From Actinomycetota bacterium (GTDB lineage Bacteria > Actinomycetota > Thermoleophilia > Gaiellales > Gaiellaceae), in contig JACDEU010000006.1 of assembly GCA_013816245.1 (NCBI GenBank), forward strand, positions 16,775 through 80,774: a stretch of DNA of 64,000 nt, written 5' to 3'. Made by a program: the position numbers and the translations under genes. The notes beneath the pieces were generated by a model, which ran no database searches, was not told the origin of the DNA, and saw only the letters and a program-made list of their open reading frames with translations. Below are positions 47,861 through 56,770 of the stretch, in pieces. Numbering within the stretch: the stretch's first letter is position 1; each line of letters opens with the position of its first letter.

Positions 47861-49545
47861 TAGTAGGTCCTTTCCTGGGGTTGCCACTTGGTCATGGTCA
47901 CGGGCTTCCAGTCCACCTGCGGCGTTCCGTCGCGCATGGTGACCAGTGTGTGCCGTAGATACTGCTCGTCGTCTCGGTCCGGGTAGTCGTATGGCCGGGC
48001 GTGCGCACCCCGGCTCTCTTTCCGTTCGAGGCCGCACGGAACCATGCACGCGGCAAGCTCGAGGAGGAAGCCGAGCTCGAGCGCCTGAGTCAGGTCGGTG
48101 TTGAAGATGTCGCCCTTGTCGTCGACGATCACGCGCTCGTAGCGCTCCCGTAGCCCCTCGACGATCTCGCCCTGCTTCCGCATCTGATCCTCGCGGCGGA
48201 ACACACCGAAGTTCTCGTGCATCGAAGACGCGAGCTCGTCGCGGATTGACCAGGGCCGCTCGCCCTCCTGCCGGTCGAGCAGTGCCTTGAGCTCACGCTC
48301 CGCATCCGCCTCGACGGATTGCGGGACCTCAACCGTCGTGTTCGCGAGCGCCCAGTCGGCTGCATGACGCCCGACTCGCTTGCCGAACGTAATCGTCTCC
48401 ATCAACGCGTTGCCGCCGAGGCGGTTCGCGCCGTGCACCGAGACGCAGGCGCACTCGCCGACGGCATACAACCCTTCCACGGAGGTCAGGCCCCAGACGT
48501 CGGTGTCGACGCCACCCATGTGGTAGTGCGATCCGGGCCGGACGGGGATCGGCTCGTAGATCGGATCGACGCCCGCGAAGGTCATGGACAGCTCGCGCGT
48601 GCCGTGCAGCCGCTCGAGGATCTTCTCCGCGCCGAGGTGGCGCAGGTCGAGCAGCACGTTGCCGTTGATGCCACGCCCTTCGTCGATCTCCGTCTGCTCG
48701 GCGCGCGAGATGACGTCACGCGAGGCGAGCTCCATCGCATTCGGCGCGTAGCTCTTGAGGAAGCGCTCGCCGTCGGAGTTGAGCAGGTAGGCGCCCTCCC
48801 CACGACAGCCTTCCGTGATGAGCACGCCGGTCGGCGCAAGCGTCGTCGGATGGAACTGCATCATCTCCATGTCCTTCAGCGGCACCCCGACACGGAGCGC
48901 GAGCGCCATGCCGTCACCGGTGCAGGCGTATGCGTTGGTCGTGCCGACGTAGAGTCGGCCGGCGCCCCCGGTCGCGAGGATGACCGTCTTCGCCCCGATC
49001 GCCTTCAGCCCCCCGTCGAGGAGGTCCCAGGCGATCACACCCTGACAGCGGTCGTCGTTCATCACGAGCTTCCAGGCGAAGAACTCTTCGTAGGCCGGGA
49101 TCTGGCGCTTCATCACCTGCTCGTAGAGGACGTGGACGAGGACGTGACCTGTGATGTCCGCCGCGTACGCGGTCCGCGGAGCACCCGCTGCGCCGAACGG
49201 CCGCTGTGCGATCCGGCCGTCGTCGGTGCGCGAGAAGACCGCGCCCCAATGTTCCAGCTGGTACACGTCGTCGGGCGCTTCGTTGCACAGGATCTCGATC
49301 GCGTCCTGGTCGCCCAGGTAGTCGGACCCCTTCACGGTGTCGTACGCGTGCTCCTCCGGCGAATCCTCGGAGGCATTGCCGAGCGCCGCGTTGATCCCGC
49401 CCTCCGCCGCCCCTGAGTGGCTGCGGACAGGATGGATCTTGGAGAGCAGCGCCACGTCGGCGCCCGCATCGTGCGCCTCGATGGCCGCGCGCATTCCCGC
49501 GCAGCCGGCACCGACGATGAGGACATCGTGCTTGGCCTCCACCAC
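47860..49545 (-). CDS. sdhA: succinate dehydrogenase flavoprotein subunit
   Basis: A 561-residue FAD subunit: dinucleotide fold DVLIVGAGCAGMRAAIEAHD, the FAD-linking His in PVRSHSGAAEGGINAALGNA, substrate-site FHPTTLAPTGVLITEGCRGE, active-site Arg region YHMGGVDTD, and GECACVSVHGANRLGGNALM. It oxidises succinate to fumarate. GTG 49545 is the start, 5 nt after TAGCTT on the minus strand. It is divergent from pckA. Confidence 0.96.
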   Translation of the reverse strand: MVEAKHDVLIVGAGCAGMRAAIEAHDAGADVALLSKIHPVRSHSGAAEGGINAALGNASEDSPEEHAYDTVKGSDYLGDQDAIEILCNEAPDDVYQLEHWGAVFSRTDDGRIAQRPFGAAGAPRTAYAADITGHVLVHVLYEQVMKRQIPAYEEFFAWKLVMNDDRCQGVIAWDLLDGGLKAIGAKTVILATGGAGRLYVGTTNAYACTGDGMALALRVGVPLKDMEMMQFHPTTLAPTGVLITEGCRGEGAYLLNSDGERFLKSYAPNAMELASRDVISRAEQTEIDEGRGINGNVLLDLRHLGAEKILERLHGTRELSMTFAGVDPIYEPIPVRPGSHYHMGGVDTDVWGLTSVEGLYAVGECACVSVHGANRLGGNALMETITFGKRVGRHAADWALANTTVEVPQSVEADAERELKALLDRQEGERPWSIRDELASSMHENFGVFRREDQMRKQGEIVEGLRERYERVIVDDKGDIFNTDLTQALELGFLLELAACMVPCGLERKESRGAHARPYDYPDRDDEQYLRHTLVTMRDGTPQVDWKPVTMTKWQPQERTY

Positions 49546-49550
49546 TGAGG

Positions 49551-49558
49551 AAGCTATC
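49551..49558 (-). promoter_or_regulatory. leaderless -10 region of sdhA (GATAGCTT)
   Basis: Minus strand TAGCTT/GATAGC ends 5-7 nt before GTG 49545. The facing pckA box TAAGAT lies about 50 bp away on the other strand. Confidence 0.4.
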
Positions 49559-49654
49559 GAATGGGCGGCGGCCCCGGCTTCGTGACGCGGGTTGCGAAGC
49601 GGGGTCCTGGGTAAGATCCCCGAGTCCCGGGTCCTCGAGAAGGAGCTGACGAGA

Positions 49655-51187
49655 GTGGCGAAAATGCTGTTCCGACTGCCGCAGGCGAAGCGGGTGATCG
49701 AGAACCCGAGCCCCGAGGAGGTCAAGGAGCTCGCCGCGCAGATGCCGACCGCGCGCCCGACGAAGCACGGGAACCTCAACGTGCAGACCGAGGTGCTGGC
49801 GCGCTCCAAGCGCTCCACCTTCCTCGTCACCGACGACCCGGACGGTCAGAACCAGGCTGTTTCGACGGAGGACGCCGCGAAGTGGGCCGACAGTCAGGAC
49901 CAGTACATCGCCGGGCAGGAGATGGTCGTGATCGACGGATACATCGGGAACGATCCCGAGTTCCGCACGCCGGCCCGCCTCTACGTGGAGACTGCGAACG
50001 CGAACATCGCCGGGATGCAGCAGCAGCTGTACTTCGGCCCACCCGAGGAGGAGTTCGAGCCCGAGCTGACCGTCATCTACACGCCGAACCTGAAGGCCGA
50101 AGGGTTTCCCGACGACCGGTTGATCATGGTCGACCTCGAACAAGGCGTCACTCGCGTCTTCAACTCGGACTACTTCGGAGAGTCGAAGAAGGGCGGCCTG
50201 CGGATGTGGAACAAGCTCGTCTACGACCGCGGCGGCCTACCTCTTCACGCCGGCTGCAAGATCATCCCGACCGACACGGGGGACAAGGTCTGCCTGTGCG
50301 TCGGCTTATCCGGCACCGGCAAGACGACTACGACGTTCACGAAGCAGAACGGCTCGTTGCCCGTGCAGGACGACTTCGTCGCCTGGATGCCCGACGGCCG
50401 CGTGTACGTCACGGAGAACGGGTGCTTCGCGAAGACGTACGGGCTCAACCCCGAAGACGAGCCGACGATCTACGGCGCCGTCACCCAACCGGACTCCTAC
50501 CTCGAGAACGTCTCGCAGAAGGGCGACGAGGTCGACTTCTACGACGAGAGCTACACGCAGAACGGCCGTGCCACGTTCCCCTTCGGCGTGATCGATGCAG
50601 CGGCGGACCGCGACATCGAGGACGCGCATTTCCTGCTCATCCTCAACCGCAACGAGAACGTGATCCCCGCAGTCGCCAAGCTCGAAGGGCCGCAGGCCGC
50701 GGCTTATTTCATGCTCGGCGAGACCAAGGGAACAGCGGCAGGCGGCGCGGACGAGGCCGGCAAGTCGCTGCGCGTGCCGGGAACGAACCCGTTCTTCCCG
50801 ATGCTGCACGACCTGCAAGGCAATCGCTTCCTCGCACTGCTCGAGGATCACCCGCTCGAGGCCTATCTGCTGAACACCGGGCGCGTCGGAGGCCCCGAGG
50901 AAGACGAGCGCTCGAAGAAGGTGCGGATCAAGCATTCCTCCGCGATCGTTAAGGGGATCGCCGAGGGGACGATCGAGTGGGAGCGCGACCCGGACTTCGG
51001 GTACTTCCTCGCCGCAGCAGTTCCGGGCATCGACGACGACGAAGTCCTGCAGCCGCAGAAGCTGTACGAGAGAACCGGGCGAGCCGACGAGTACCGAGCC
51101 ATGGTCGCGCGCCTGAAGGCCGAGCGGGCCGAGTTCCTCGACGATTTCCCAAGCCTCTCCGACGAGATCCTCGCCGCAGTCCGCTGA
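49655..51187 (+). CDS. pckA: phosphoenolpyruvate carboxykinase (ATP)
   Basis: A 510-residue enzyme: the metal/PEP site GGLPLHAGCKIIPTDTGDKV, P-loop VGLSGTGKTTTTFT, DDFVAWMPDG, YFMLGETKGTAAGGADEAGK. It makes PEP from oxaloacetate for gluconeogenesis, drawing on the TCA cycle encoded around it. GTG 49655 with AGGAG upstream is preferred; a longer frame back to 49592 has no similarity. One of the few leadered genes here. Confidence 0.94.
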   Translation: MAKMLFRLPQAKRVIENPSPEEVKELAAQMPTARPTKHGNLNVQTEVLARSKRSTFLVTDDPDGQNQAVSTEDAAKWADSQDQYIAGQEMVVIDGYIGNDPEFRTPARLYVETANANIAGMQQQLYFGPPEEEFEPELTVIYTPNLKAEGFPDDRLIMVDLEQGVTRVFNSDYFGESKKGGLRMWNKLVYDRGGLPLHAGCKIIPTDTGDKVCLCVGLSGTGKTTTTFTKQNGSLPVQDDFVAWMPDGRVYVTENGCFAKTYGLNPEDEPTIYGAVTQPDSYLENVSQKGDEVDFYDESYTQNGRATFPFGVIDAAADRDIEDAHFLLILNRNENVIPAVAKLEGPQAAAYFMLGETKGTAAGGADEAGKSLRVPGTNPFFPMLHDLQGNRFLALLEDHPLEAYLLNTGRVGGPEEDERSKKVRIKHSSAIVKGIAEGTIEWERDPDFGYFLAAAVPGIDDDEVLQPQKLYERTGRADEYRAMVARLKAERAEFLDDFPSLSDEILAAVR

Positions 51188-51753
51188 CGCTCGCCGTTCC
51201 GGACCCGCCGCTCAGCGACGGGGTCGTCACTCTTCGACCCTGGTCGAAAGGGGACATTCCCGCGCTGATCGAGTGTGTCGACGGCGACGAGGAGATCGCG
51301 CGGTGGCTCGACGCGATCCCACAGCCCTATCGAGAGCCGGAAGCTCAGGCGTGGGTCGACCAGGCCGCGTCGTGGTGGCATGACGGAACGTCGGCTCCCT
51401 TCGCCGTGACGGAGGCAGAGACAGGGCGCATCCTCGGCAGCGTCGGCTTCGGCTGGGTCGGTGACCAGCGCGTCGCGGAAGTCGGCTACTGGCTACGCCG
51501 TGACGCACGGGGTCGCGGCCTGACGACGCGCGCCCTTCACCTCATCTCACGCTGGGCGCTCGACGAGCTCGACTGCGCACGGCTTCAACTCCGCGCAGAT
51601 GTCTTGAACCTGCCTTCGCAGCGCGTTGCCGAGAAGGCCGGGTTCACGCGCGAAGGAGTCCTGCGGTCGGTCGCTTTCAACCCGCGGCAGGACCGGCGAG
51701 TCGACTTCGTGATGTTCTCGCTCCTCCCGGGGGAGCTAGAGCTGCCAGGTTGA
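51184..51753 (+). CDS. RimJ/RimL-type GNAT acetyltransferase
   Basis: A 189-residue GNAT: PLSDGVVTLRPWSKGDIPAL, FAVTEAETGRILGSVGFGWV, the acetyl-CoA loop AEVGYWLRRDARGRGLTTRA, NLPSQRVAEKAGFTREGVLR. This type acetylates protein N-termini or small amines. No ATG, GTG or TTG exists before the conserved start; CTG 51184 overlaps the pckA stop as CTGA. The 3' end overlaps the convergent aminopeptidase by 18 bp. Confidence 0.85.
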   Translation: MTLAVPDPPLSDGVVTLRPWSKGDIPALIECVDGDEEIARWLDAIPQPYREPEAQAWVDQAASWWHDGTSAPFAVTEAETGRILGSVGFGWVGDQRVAEVGYWLRRDARGRGLTTRALHLISRWALDELDCARLQLRADVLNLPSQRVAEKAGFTREGVLRSVAFNPRQDRRVDFVMFSLLPGELELPG

Positions 51754-52929
51754 GTCGCGCAGCACGGGCACCCGCTCGCCTTCGCGGGTGATCCCCGTCA
51801 CGTCGACTTCCGGCGAGCCGATCATGAAGTCGACATGGATCGACGAGCGATTCAGTCGCTCGCTGTCGGACTCCTCGACGGCGGACTCGTACGCCGACCC
51901 GAGCGCGATGTGGCTGGCTGCGTTCTCGTCGAGCAACGTGTCGTAGAAGACGGTGTCGAGTGGGCCGATCCGGCCCTCGCGGTCGACGAGCGCAAGCTCG
52001 CCGAGGCGAGTCGCGCCGTCATCCTGCTCGAGCAGTGCGCGCAGAGTCTCTGCTCCCGAGTCGGCGTCCACCTGAACTGCACGGCCGCCCTCGAAGCGAA
52101 CGGTCAGGCCTTCGACGATCCGGCCCTGCGTGTATAGCGGCTTCGTCGCTCGGACGATCCCGTCCGCTCGTTCCGGATCCGGCGACGTGAACACCTCTTC
52201 GGTCGGCAGGTTCGCCATGTGCAGGATGCCGTCGATCGTCTCGTCGCCTCCGCCGTTCCAACGAGATGTCGGCAGGAGCCCGATCATGAGATCTGTTCCG
52301 GGGCCCTCGAGGTGGACAGCGTCGAAATGCCGTTCGCTGAGCCGGCTCGCGACGCCCTTCAACACCTTGCTCCGCTCCTGCCAGGCCGCGACTGGGTCAT
52401 CCTCGTCGAGCCGGCAGATGTGGACGACCTGCTCCCAGAGCTTGTCGAGCGCAGCCTGCGGGTCGAGGTCTGGGTGCACGAGCTGCGCCCACTTTGTGGA
52501 CGGCCCAGGTGCGACGCACCAGTTCACCGTGCGCTCGTTGATCACCGTCGCCCATTCCTTGACGCGTGGGAAGACATCACGCCCCAGGCGCTCGGGGTCC
52601 AGGTCGTCGAAGAGGTGCGGTGCGATCGGCCCGCTGAGCGAGATGGTCGCCCCTCGCTCCTCAGCGAGCTTGAGCGTTCGCTCGCCATACCACGGCGGGA
52701 CGAAGTCGAGCACCTCGTCGGCCGCGAACTTCACCCGCTCCCGCTTGAGGTGGGGGTCCCAGTAGGAGACGTCCACGAACTTCGCACCTCGCTTGTACGC
52801 GCTCGCGGTGATCGCGCGTGTGAGCTCTTCCTTGCCGAGGCCCGAGCCGACGTCGACGATCTGGCCGGGCTGGACGTTCGCGCCGAAATTGACGATCAGT
52901 TCGGCCAGGCGCTCGAGGTTGGGCGACAT
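51736..52929 (-). CDS. aminopeptidase, M29 family
   Basis: A 397-residue thermophilic-type metallo-aminopeptidase (AmpS/PepS family): NLERLAELIVNFGANVQPGQ, FVDVSYWDPHLKRERVKFA, the metal ligands in RWNGGGDETIDGILHMANLP then TEEVFTSPDPERADGIVRAT, SHIALGSAYESA and SSIHVDFMIGSPEVDVTGI. It removes N-terminal residues from peptides. ATG 52929 is 9 nt after TAGCAT. Confidence 0.93.
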   Translation of the reverse strand: MSPNLERLAELIVNFGANVQPGQIVDVGSGLGKEELTRAITASAYKRGAKFVDVSYWDPHLKRERVKFAADEVLDFVPPWYGERTLKLAEERGATISLSGPIAPHLFDDLDPERLGRDVFPRVKEWATVINERTVNWCVAPGPSTKWAQLVHPDLDPQAALDKLWEQVVHICRLDEDDPVAAWQERSKVLKGVASRLSERHFDAVHLEGPGTDLMIGLLPTSRWNGGGDETIDGILHMANLPTEEVFTSPDPERADGIVRATKPLYTQGRIVEGLTVRFEGGRAVQVDADSGAETLRALLEQDDGATRLGELALVDREGRIGPLDTVFYDTLLDENAASHIALGSAYESAVEESDSERLNRSSIHVDFMIGSPEVDVTGITREGERVPVLRDSTWQL

Positions 52930-52938
52930 GGGGAGGCG

Positions 52939-52944
52939 ATGCTA
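52939..52944 (-). promoter_or_regulatory. leaderless -10 box of the M29 aminopeptidase (TAGCAT)
   Basis: TAGCAT on the minus strand ends 9 nt before ATG 52929. Confidence 0.4.
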
Positions 52945-52966
52945 GCTGCGCCGCGAAAGGCTCTGC

Positions 52967-53803
52967 ATGGACACGTTGCGCGCAATCGACCGCTTTCTCA
53001 ATTCTCCGGCGCTCGGCGAAGGGACCCGCCGGTCCTACCGGCACGACGTCGAGGAATTCGCTGCCTGGCTCGGCGATCGGCGGCTGGGTCTCGACGACGT
53101 CGACGTCCGGGTGCTTACCGACTACGCGGCGGACCTTGGACGGGCGCGTCCCCGCAAGCTCGCGCCGACGACGATCGGTCGCAAGCTTGCGGCGGTGCGG
53201 AGCTTCCTTCGCTTCACGCTCGGGGCGACGAATGTGCCCGATGTGTCGCTCGCGCCGCGCCGGCCGCGGCGCCTTCCGGACACACCGAAGACGGCGGAGG
53301 TCGAGGCGGCACTCGTTGCGCTCGCAGGGGACGGACCGCTCGCCCTGCGGAACCTCGCGCTGGTGGAGCTGGTGTATTCGGCCGGACTGCGAAGCGCAGA
53401 GGCCGTCGGCCTCGATCTAGCCGACATCGACTTCGACCGCGAGCAGCTTCACGTCAGAGGAAAGGGCGGCAAGGAGCGGCTCGTCCCGCTCGGCGAGGAA
53501 GCGGGCCATGTGCTCGCGCGCTATCTCCATCAAGGGCGTCCAGAGCTGGTCTCGGGTGCGGAGAATGCGCTGTTTCTGTCAGCGCGCGGCAAGCGGCTCG
53601 ACACCTCCACGCTGCGACGTGTGTTCGCCCACCCACATCGACTGCGACACGCGTTCGCCACGCATCTGCTGGAAGGCGGAGCCGACCTCCGAACGATCCA
53701 GGAACTGCTGGGTCATAGCTCGCTGTCAACGACGCAGCTGTACAGCCACGTGGACGGCCGCCGCCTCCGGCGCGTCTACGACAAGGCTCATCCGCGTTCC
53801 TGA
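52967..53803 (+). CDS. tyrosine recombinase, XerC/XerD-like (first of two)
   Basis: A 278-residue recombinase. The N-terminal SAM-like DNA-binding domain includes TRRSYRHDVEEFAAWLGDRR. The catalytic domain has Arg in YSAGLRSAEAVGLDLADIDF, Lys in GKGGKERLVPLG, HRLRHAFATHLLEGGADLRT, GHSSLSTTQLYSHV with Tyr, so the full R-K-H-R-H-Y set is present. The region before HRLRH is about 20 residues shorter than usual. It probably resolves chromosome dimers together with the second recombinase. Confidence 0.9.
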   Translation: MDTLRAIDRFLNSPALGEGTRRSYRHDVEEFAAWLGDRRLGLDDVDVRVLTDYAADLGRARPRKLAPTTIGRKLAAVRSFLRFTLGATNVPDVSLAPRRPRRLPDTPKTAEVEAALVALAGDGPLALRNLALVELVYSAGLRSAEAVGLDLADIDFDREQLHVRGKGGKERLVPLGEEAGHVLARYLHQGRPELVSGAENALFLSARGKRLDTSTLRRVFAHPHRLRHAFATHLLEGGADLRTIQELLGHSSLSTTQLYSHVDGRRLRRVYDKAHPRS

Positions 53804-53810
53804 CGCTCCG

Positions 53811-53841
53811 GGACATGTCGGGGACTGTCCCCGACATGTCC
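53811..53841. terminator. perfect 14-bp hairpin between the recombinase genes
   Basis: GGACATGTCGGGGA, loop CTG, TCCCCGACATGTCC, starting 7 bp after the first recombinase stop. There is no T-tract. It contains the mini-palindrome GGGGAC-T-GTCCCC, so it could be a mobile palindromic element as well as a terminator. Confidence 0.65.
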
Positions 53842-54057
53842 GCATGTGGCGCGTCTGTTTCGGTCAGAACGGACCTGCCCTCTGCGACGAAAGTGTGACT
53901 TTCCTTCCACAAGCCTGGCAACGGGTGGCTTCACACGGCATCGTTTCGGTGTTCAGGCGGGAAAGCGGCGCGAAAACGGCCGTGATTTCGTTCGCTCGCC
54001 CCTGCACTGAGATCACCGCACGGGAGGCGATTCGCCGCCGGCCCCGAAGCGACAGCC

Positions 54058-54957
54058 GTGGAGACGTCTCCAGTCGATCCCGAGGTCGAGGGGTTTCTCG
54101 CACTGCTCGCGACGCGCCGGGCGCCGAAGACCGTGGACGCGTACCGGCGGGACCTCAAGGCCTTCGCGGCCTGGCTCGACCGCCCCGTCGGCAAGATCAC
54201 GACCGAGCAGCTCGAGCAGTACCTCGCCGAGCTTCGCGCGGCCGGACTGTCGCCGTCGACGATCGCGCGGCGAGTTGCCGCAATTCGATCCTTCTTCCGC
54301 CATCAGACGCTTCTCGGCGCGCGCAGCGACAACCCCGCCGCCGAGCTCGATCTGCCACGACGCCGGCGCACCCTGCCGCGAACGCTTTCCCCCGCCGAGG
54401 CCGAGCGGCTCGTCGAAGCGGCGAACGGCGTTACGCCACGCGCACTGCGTGACCGCGCACTCGTCGAGCTTCTCTACGGCGCCGGGCTGCGCGTCAGCGA
54501 GGCGGTCAACTTGCAGAAGTCCAGCGTCGACCTCGACGCCCGTCTCGTACGTTGCATCGGCAAGGGCTCGAAGGAGCGGATGGTGCCGATCGGCCGCCAG
54601 GCGGTGCAGGCACTCAGGCGTTACCTCGGCCGGGGCCGACCCTACCTGGACTCGCGGCACCGCCCCGAGCTCTTCCTCAACGCAAAGGGCGGAGGGCTGA
54701 CAAGAGCGGGGGCATTTCTCATCCTGCGACGGCTCGCAGCCACGGCCGGGCTCGAGGCCGAGCGAGTCCATCCGCACTTGCTGCGGCACTCCTTCGCGAC
54801 TCACCTTCTCGAAGGTGGGGCCGACCTACGTTCGGTCCAGGAGATGCTGGGGCATGCAGATCTGGCGACGACCGAGCTCTACACCCACGTATCCGATCGG
54901 CGACGGCGCGAGTTGTACTTCCAGGCGCACCCCCACGCACGTAGAAAGTCGAACTGA
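54058..54957 (+). CDS. tyrosine recombinase, XerD-like (second of two)
   Basis: A 299-residue recombinase, full length for Xer: RAPKTVDAYRRDLKAFAAWL, then Arg in YGAGLRVSEAVNLQKSSVDL, Lys in GKGSKERMVPIG, HPHLLRHSFATHLLEGGADL, GHADLATTELYTHVSDRRRR with the nucleophile Tyr. Start GTG 54058 gives a short N-terminus before the SAM-like domain. About 250 bp separates it from the first recombinase. Two different Xer enzymes usually act on dif, but no clear dif site is seen between them. Confidence 0.92.
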   Translation: METSPVDPEVEGFLALLATRRAPKTVDAYRRDLKAFAAWLDRPVGKITTEQLEQYLAELRAAGLSPSTIARRVAAIRSFFRHQTLLGARSDNPAAELDLPRRRRTLPRTLSPAEAERLVEAANGVTPRALRDRALVELLYGAGLRVSEAVNLQKSSVDLDARLVRCIGKGSKERMVPIGRQAVQALRRYLGRGRPYLDSRHRPELFLNAKGGGLTRAGAFLILRRLAATAGLEAERVHPHLLRHSFATHLLEGGADLRSVQEMLGHADLATTELYTHVSDRRRRELYFQAHPHARRKSN

Positions 54958-54966
54958 GGAATTGCC

Positions 54967-55140
54967 ATGCACCTCGATCCCAACATGCTCGCGCTCGCCA
55001 CTGTCACCTGTGGCATCGGATGTCTGATGACTGTCGCCGGTCTCGGCAAAGGCGCGCTCGAGCTGAGGCGCCGCACCCGGAAACCTGCCCGAGCTGCGGT
55101 CGACACATCTAGGCACGCCGTCTGCAGCGCCTGTAGCTAA
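54967..55140 (+). CDS. 57-residue membrane microprotein after the recombinase
   Basis: ATG 54967 is preceded by TGAGGA overlapping the recombinase stop. It encodes MHLDPNMLALATVTCGIGCL, then MTVAGLGKGALELRRRTRKP and a Cys-containing end (AVCSACS). One N-terminal hydrophobic helix with two Cys, then a basic segment; probably membrane-bound with a cytoplasmic tail. No family is recognised. The stop overlaps the convergent HEAT-repeat gene by 4 bp. Confidence 0.55.
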   Translation: MHLDPNMLALATVTCGIGCLMTVAGLGKGALELRRRTRKPARAAVDTSRHAVCSACS

Positions 55141-55649
55141 CCCTTCGGGCCGGCGCGTTTCTTCAGATCCGCCGCAGCCGTGCGCGCTGCGCTCCGCAGC
55201 TCGGCCTCCTGTTCGTCGTCCTCGGCGAGGCCGGTGAGCAGGACGACCGTCTCCCGTTGCGCCGATCCATGTCGCAGGCACATCACCGCGAGCCTGCGCA
55301 CTGCCTGATTCGCGTCGGTGGTCACAATGGTGTGAAGGAGAGGCCGGATCGCGTTGACGACGCCTGGACTGTCCTTCGACAGGAGTTGGACGGACACGAG
55401 CGCGGATCCGCGCGCAGCCGGGCTCTCGTCCTCGAAGCCGCGGCGCAACAGCTCGAGCTTCTGCCGGAAGCGGAATTGCCCGATCGCGCGGTAGGCGACG
55501 GCACGTTCCCGATAGTCAGCACTTCGGGCGGCACCTTCGAGCTCCTCGTCCCATTGCTGGCGGAGTTCCGCCAGTTCACGCTCGGCACCGGATTGCGCGA
55601 GCTCGTCGGCCTCTGCGGCTGCCTCGGCGAGGGACATGCGGCGCGGCAC
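55137..55649 (-). CDS. HEAT-repeat-like protein
   Basis: A 170-residue all-helical protein. The coiled N-terminus ([20 protein letters not shown]) is followed by three or four HEAT-like repeats ([77 protein letters not shown]). Probably a protein-interaction scaffold. The start may be GTG 55649 or ATG 55637. Divergent from the isocitrate dehydrogenase gene. Confidence 0.75.
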   Translation of the reverse strand: MPRRMSLAEAAAEADELAQSGAERELAELRQQWDEELEGAARSADYRERAVAYRAIGQFRFRQKLELLRRGFEDESPAARGSALVSVQLLSKDSPGVVNAIRPLLHTIVTTDANQAVRRLAVMCLRHGSAQRETVVLLTGLAEDDEQEAELRSAARTAAADLKKRAGPKG

Positions 55650-55664
55650 TCTACCCGCCGCGGC

Positions 55665-55670
55665 TAAAGT
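55665..55670 (+). promoter_or_regulatory. leaderless -10 box of the isocitrate dehydrogenase gene (TAAAGT)
   Basis: TAAAGT ends 8 nt before GTG 55679; no Shine-Dalgarno. Confidence 0.5.
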
Positions 55671-55678
55671 CCTGCGCC

Positions 55679-56770
55679 GTGGCGCACAAGGTCATCCTCA
55701 TCCCAGGCGACGGGACCGGCCCCGAGCTGACGGAGGCCACCCGCCGCGTCCTCGAGGCGACCGGCGTCGACTTCGACTGGGAGGTCCGGGAGGCAGGCGC
55801 GGACGTCATGGAGAAATACGACGGCAATCCGCTGCCGGACGAGGTCCTCGATGCGATTCGCGAGACGGGCGTCGCGCTCAAAGGGCCGATCACGACGCCG
55901 ATCGGAGTCGGTTTCCGGTCGGTGAACGTCGCACTCCGCAAGAGCCTCGACCTCTACGGCCAGGTGCGCCCGTGCAAGACCTACCCGGGCGTGCGCACTC
56001 GTTTCGACGAGGTCGACCTGATCGTCGTGCGTGAGAACACCGAAGACCTCTACGCCGGGATCGAATACGAGCAGGGCTCGGACGAGGCCGAAGAGCTGAT
56101 CGGCTGGATCAAGGCTCACGGCGGCAAGCTCGCAAACGACGACGCCGGCATCTCCATCAAGCCGATCTCCGTGACCGGTACGCGCCGGATCGTCCAGTTC
56201 GCGTTCGACTATGCGCGCCGCAATGGACGCCGCAAGGTGACGGCTGTGCACAAGGCGAACATCATGAAGTTCACCGACGGCCTGTATCTCCGAGTCGCGC
56301 GAGAGGTCGCTGCCGAAAACGACGACATCGAGTTCGATGACCGCATCGTGGACAACATGTGCATGCAGCTCGTCCAACGTCCCGAGGAATACGACGTGCT
56401 CGTGCTGCCGAATCTCTACGGCGACGTGCTCTCCGATCTGTGCGCCGGAATGATCGGCGGGCTCGGGCTCGCGCCGGGCGGCAATTTCGGCGAGGACATC
56501 GCGATCTTCGAGCCGACCCACGGCTCGGCTCCGAAGTACGCCGGCCAGAACAAGGTCAATCCGATGGCACAGATGCTCTCCGGGATGATGATGCTGCGTC
56601 ACCTCGGCGAGCGGGAGGCGGCCGACCATCTCGAGGGAGCGATCGCCGACGTGATCCGCGAGGGCAAGAGTGTCACGTATGACATGAAACCCACGCGCAG
56701 CGACCCGAGCGCGGTCGGCACGAGCGAGGTCGCCGACGCGATCATCGAGAAGCTCGGCGTGCGCGTATGA
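55679..56770 (+). CDS. NAD-dependent isocitrate/isopropylmalate-type dehydrogenase
   Basis: A 363-residue beta-decarboxylating dehydrogenase: [119 protein letters not shown]. The substrate loop (S-x-N-x-x-[13 protein letters not shown]) and the position before mdh favour isocitrate over isopropylmalate, like NAD-IDH of the mitochondrial type. The stop overlaps mdh (ATGA). Confidence 0.88.
   Translation: MAHKVILIPGDGTGPELTEATRRVLEATGVDFDWEVREAGADVMEKYDGNPLPDEVLDAIRETGVALKGPITTPIGVGFRSVNVALRKSLDLYGQVRPCKTYPGVRTRFDEVDLIVVRENTEDLYAGIEYEQGSDEAEELIGWIKAHGGKLANDDAGISIKPISVTGTRRIVQFAFDYARRNGRRKVTAVHKANIMKFTDGLYLRVAREVAAENDDIEFDDRIVDNMCMQLVQRPEEYDVLVLPNLYGDVLSDLCAGMIGGLGLAPGGNFGEDIAIFEPTHGSAPKYAGQNKVNPMAQMLSGMMMLRHLGEREAADHLEGAIADVIREGKSVTYDMKPTRSDPSAVGTSEVADAIIEKLGVRV

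Noticed and set aside
51184..51753. GNAT start far upstream in frame (50977)
   Set aside because: The added residues overlap pckA in antisense-like Arg-rich sequence; conserved GNAT similarity begins just after CTG 51184.
53842..54057. dif site between the two recombinases
   Set aside because: No 28-bp partial palindrome with XerC/XerD arms was recognised; only the strong hairpin is clear.
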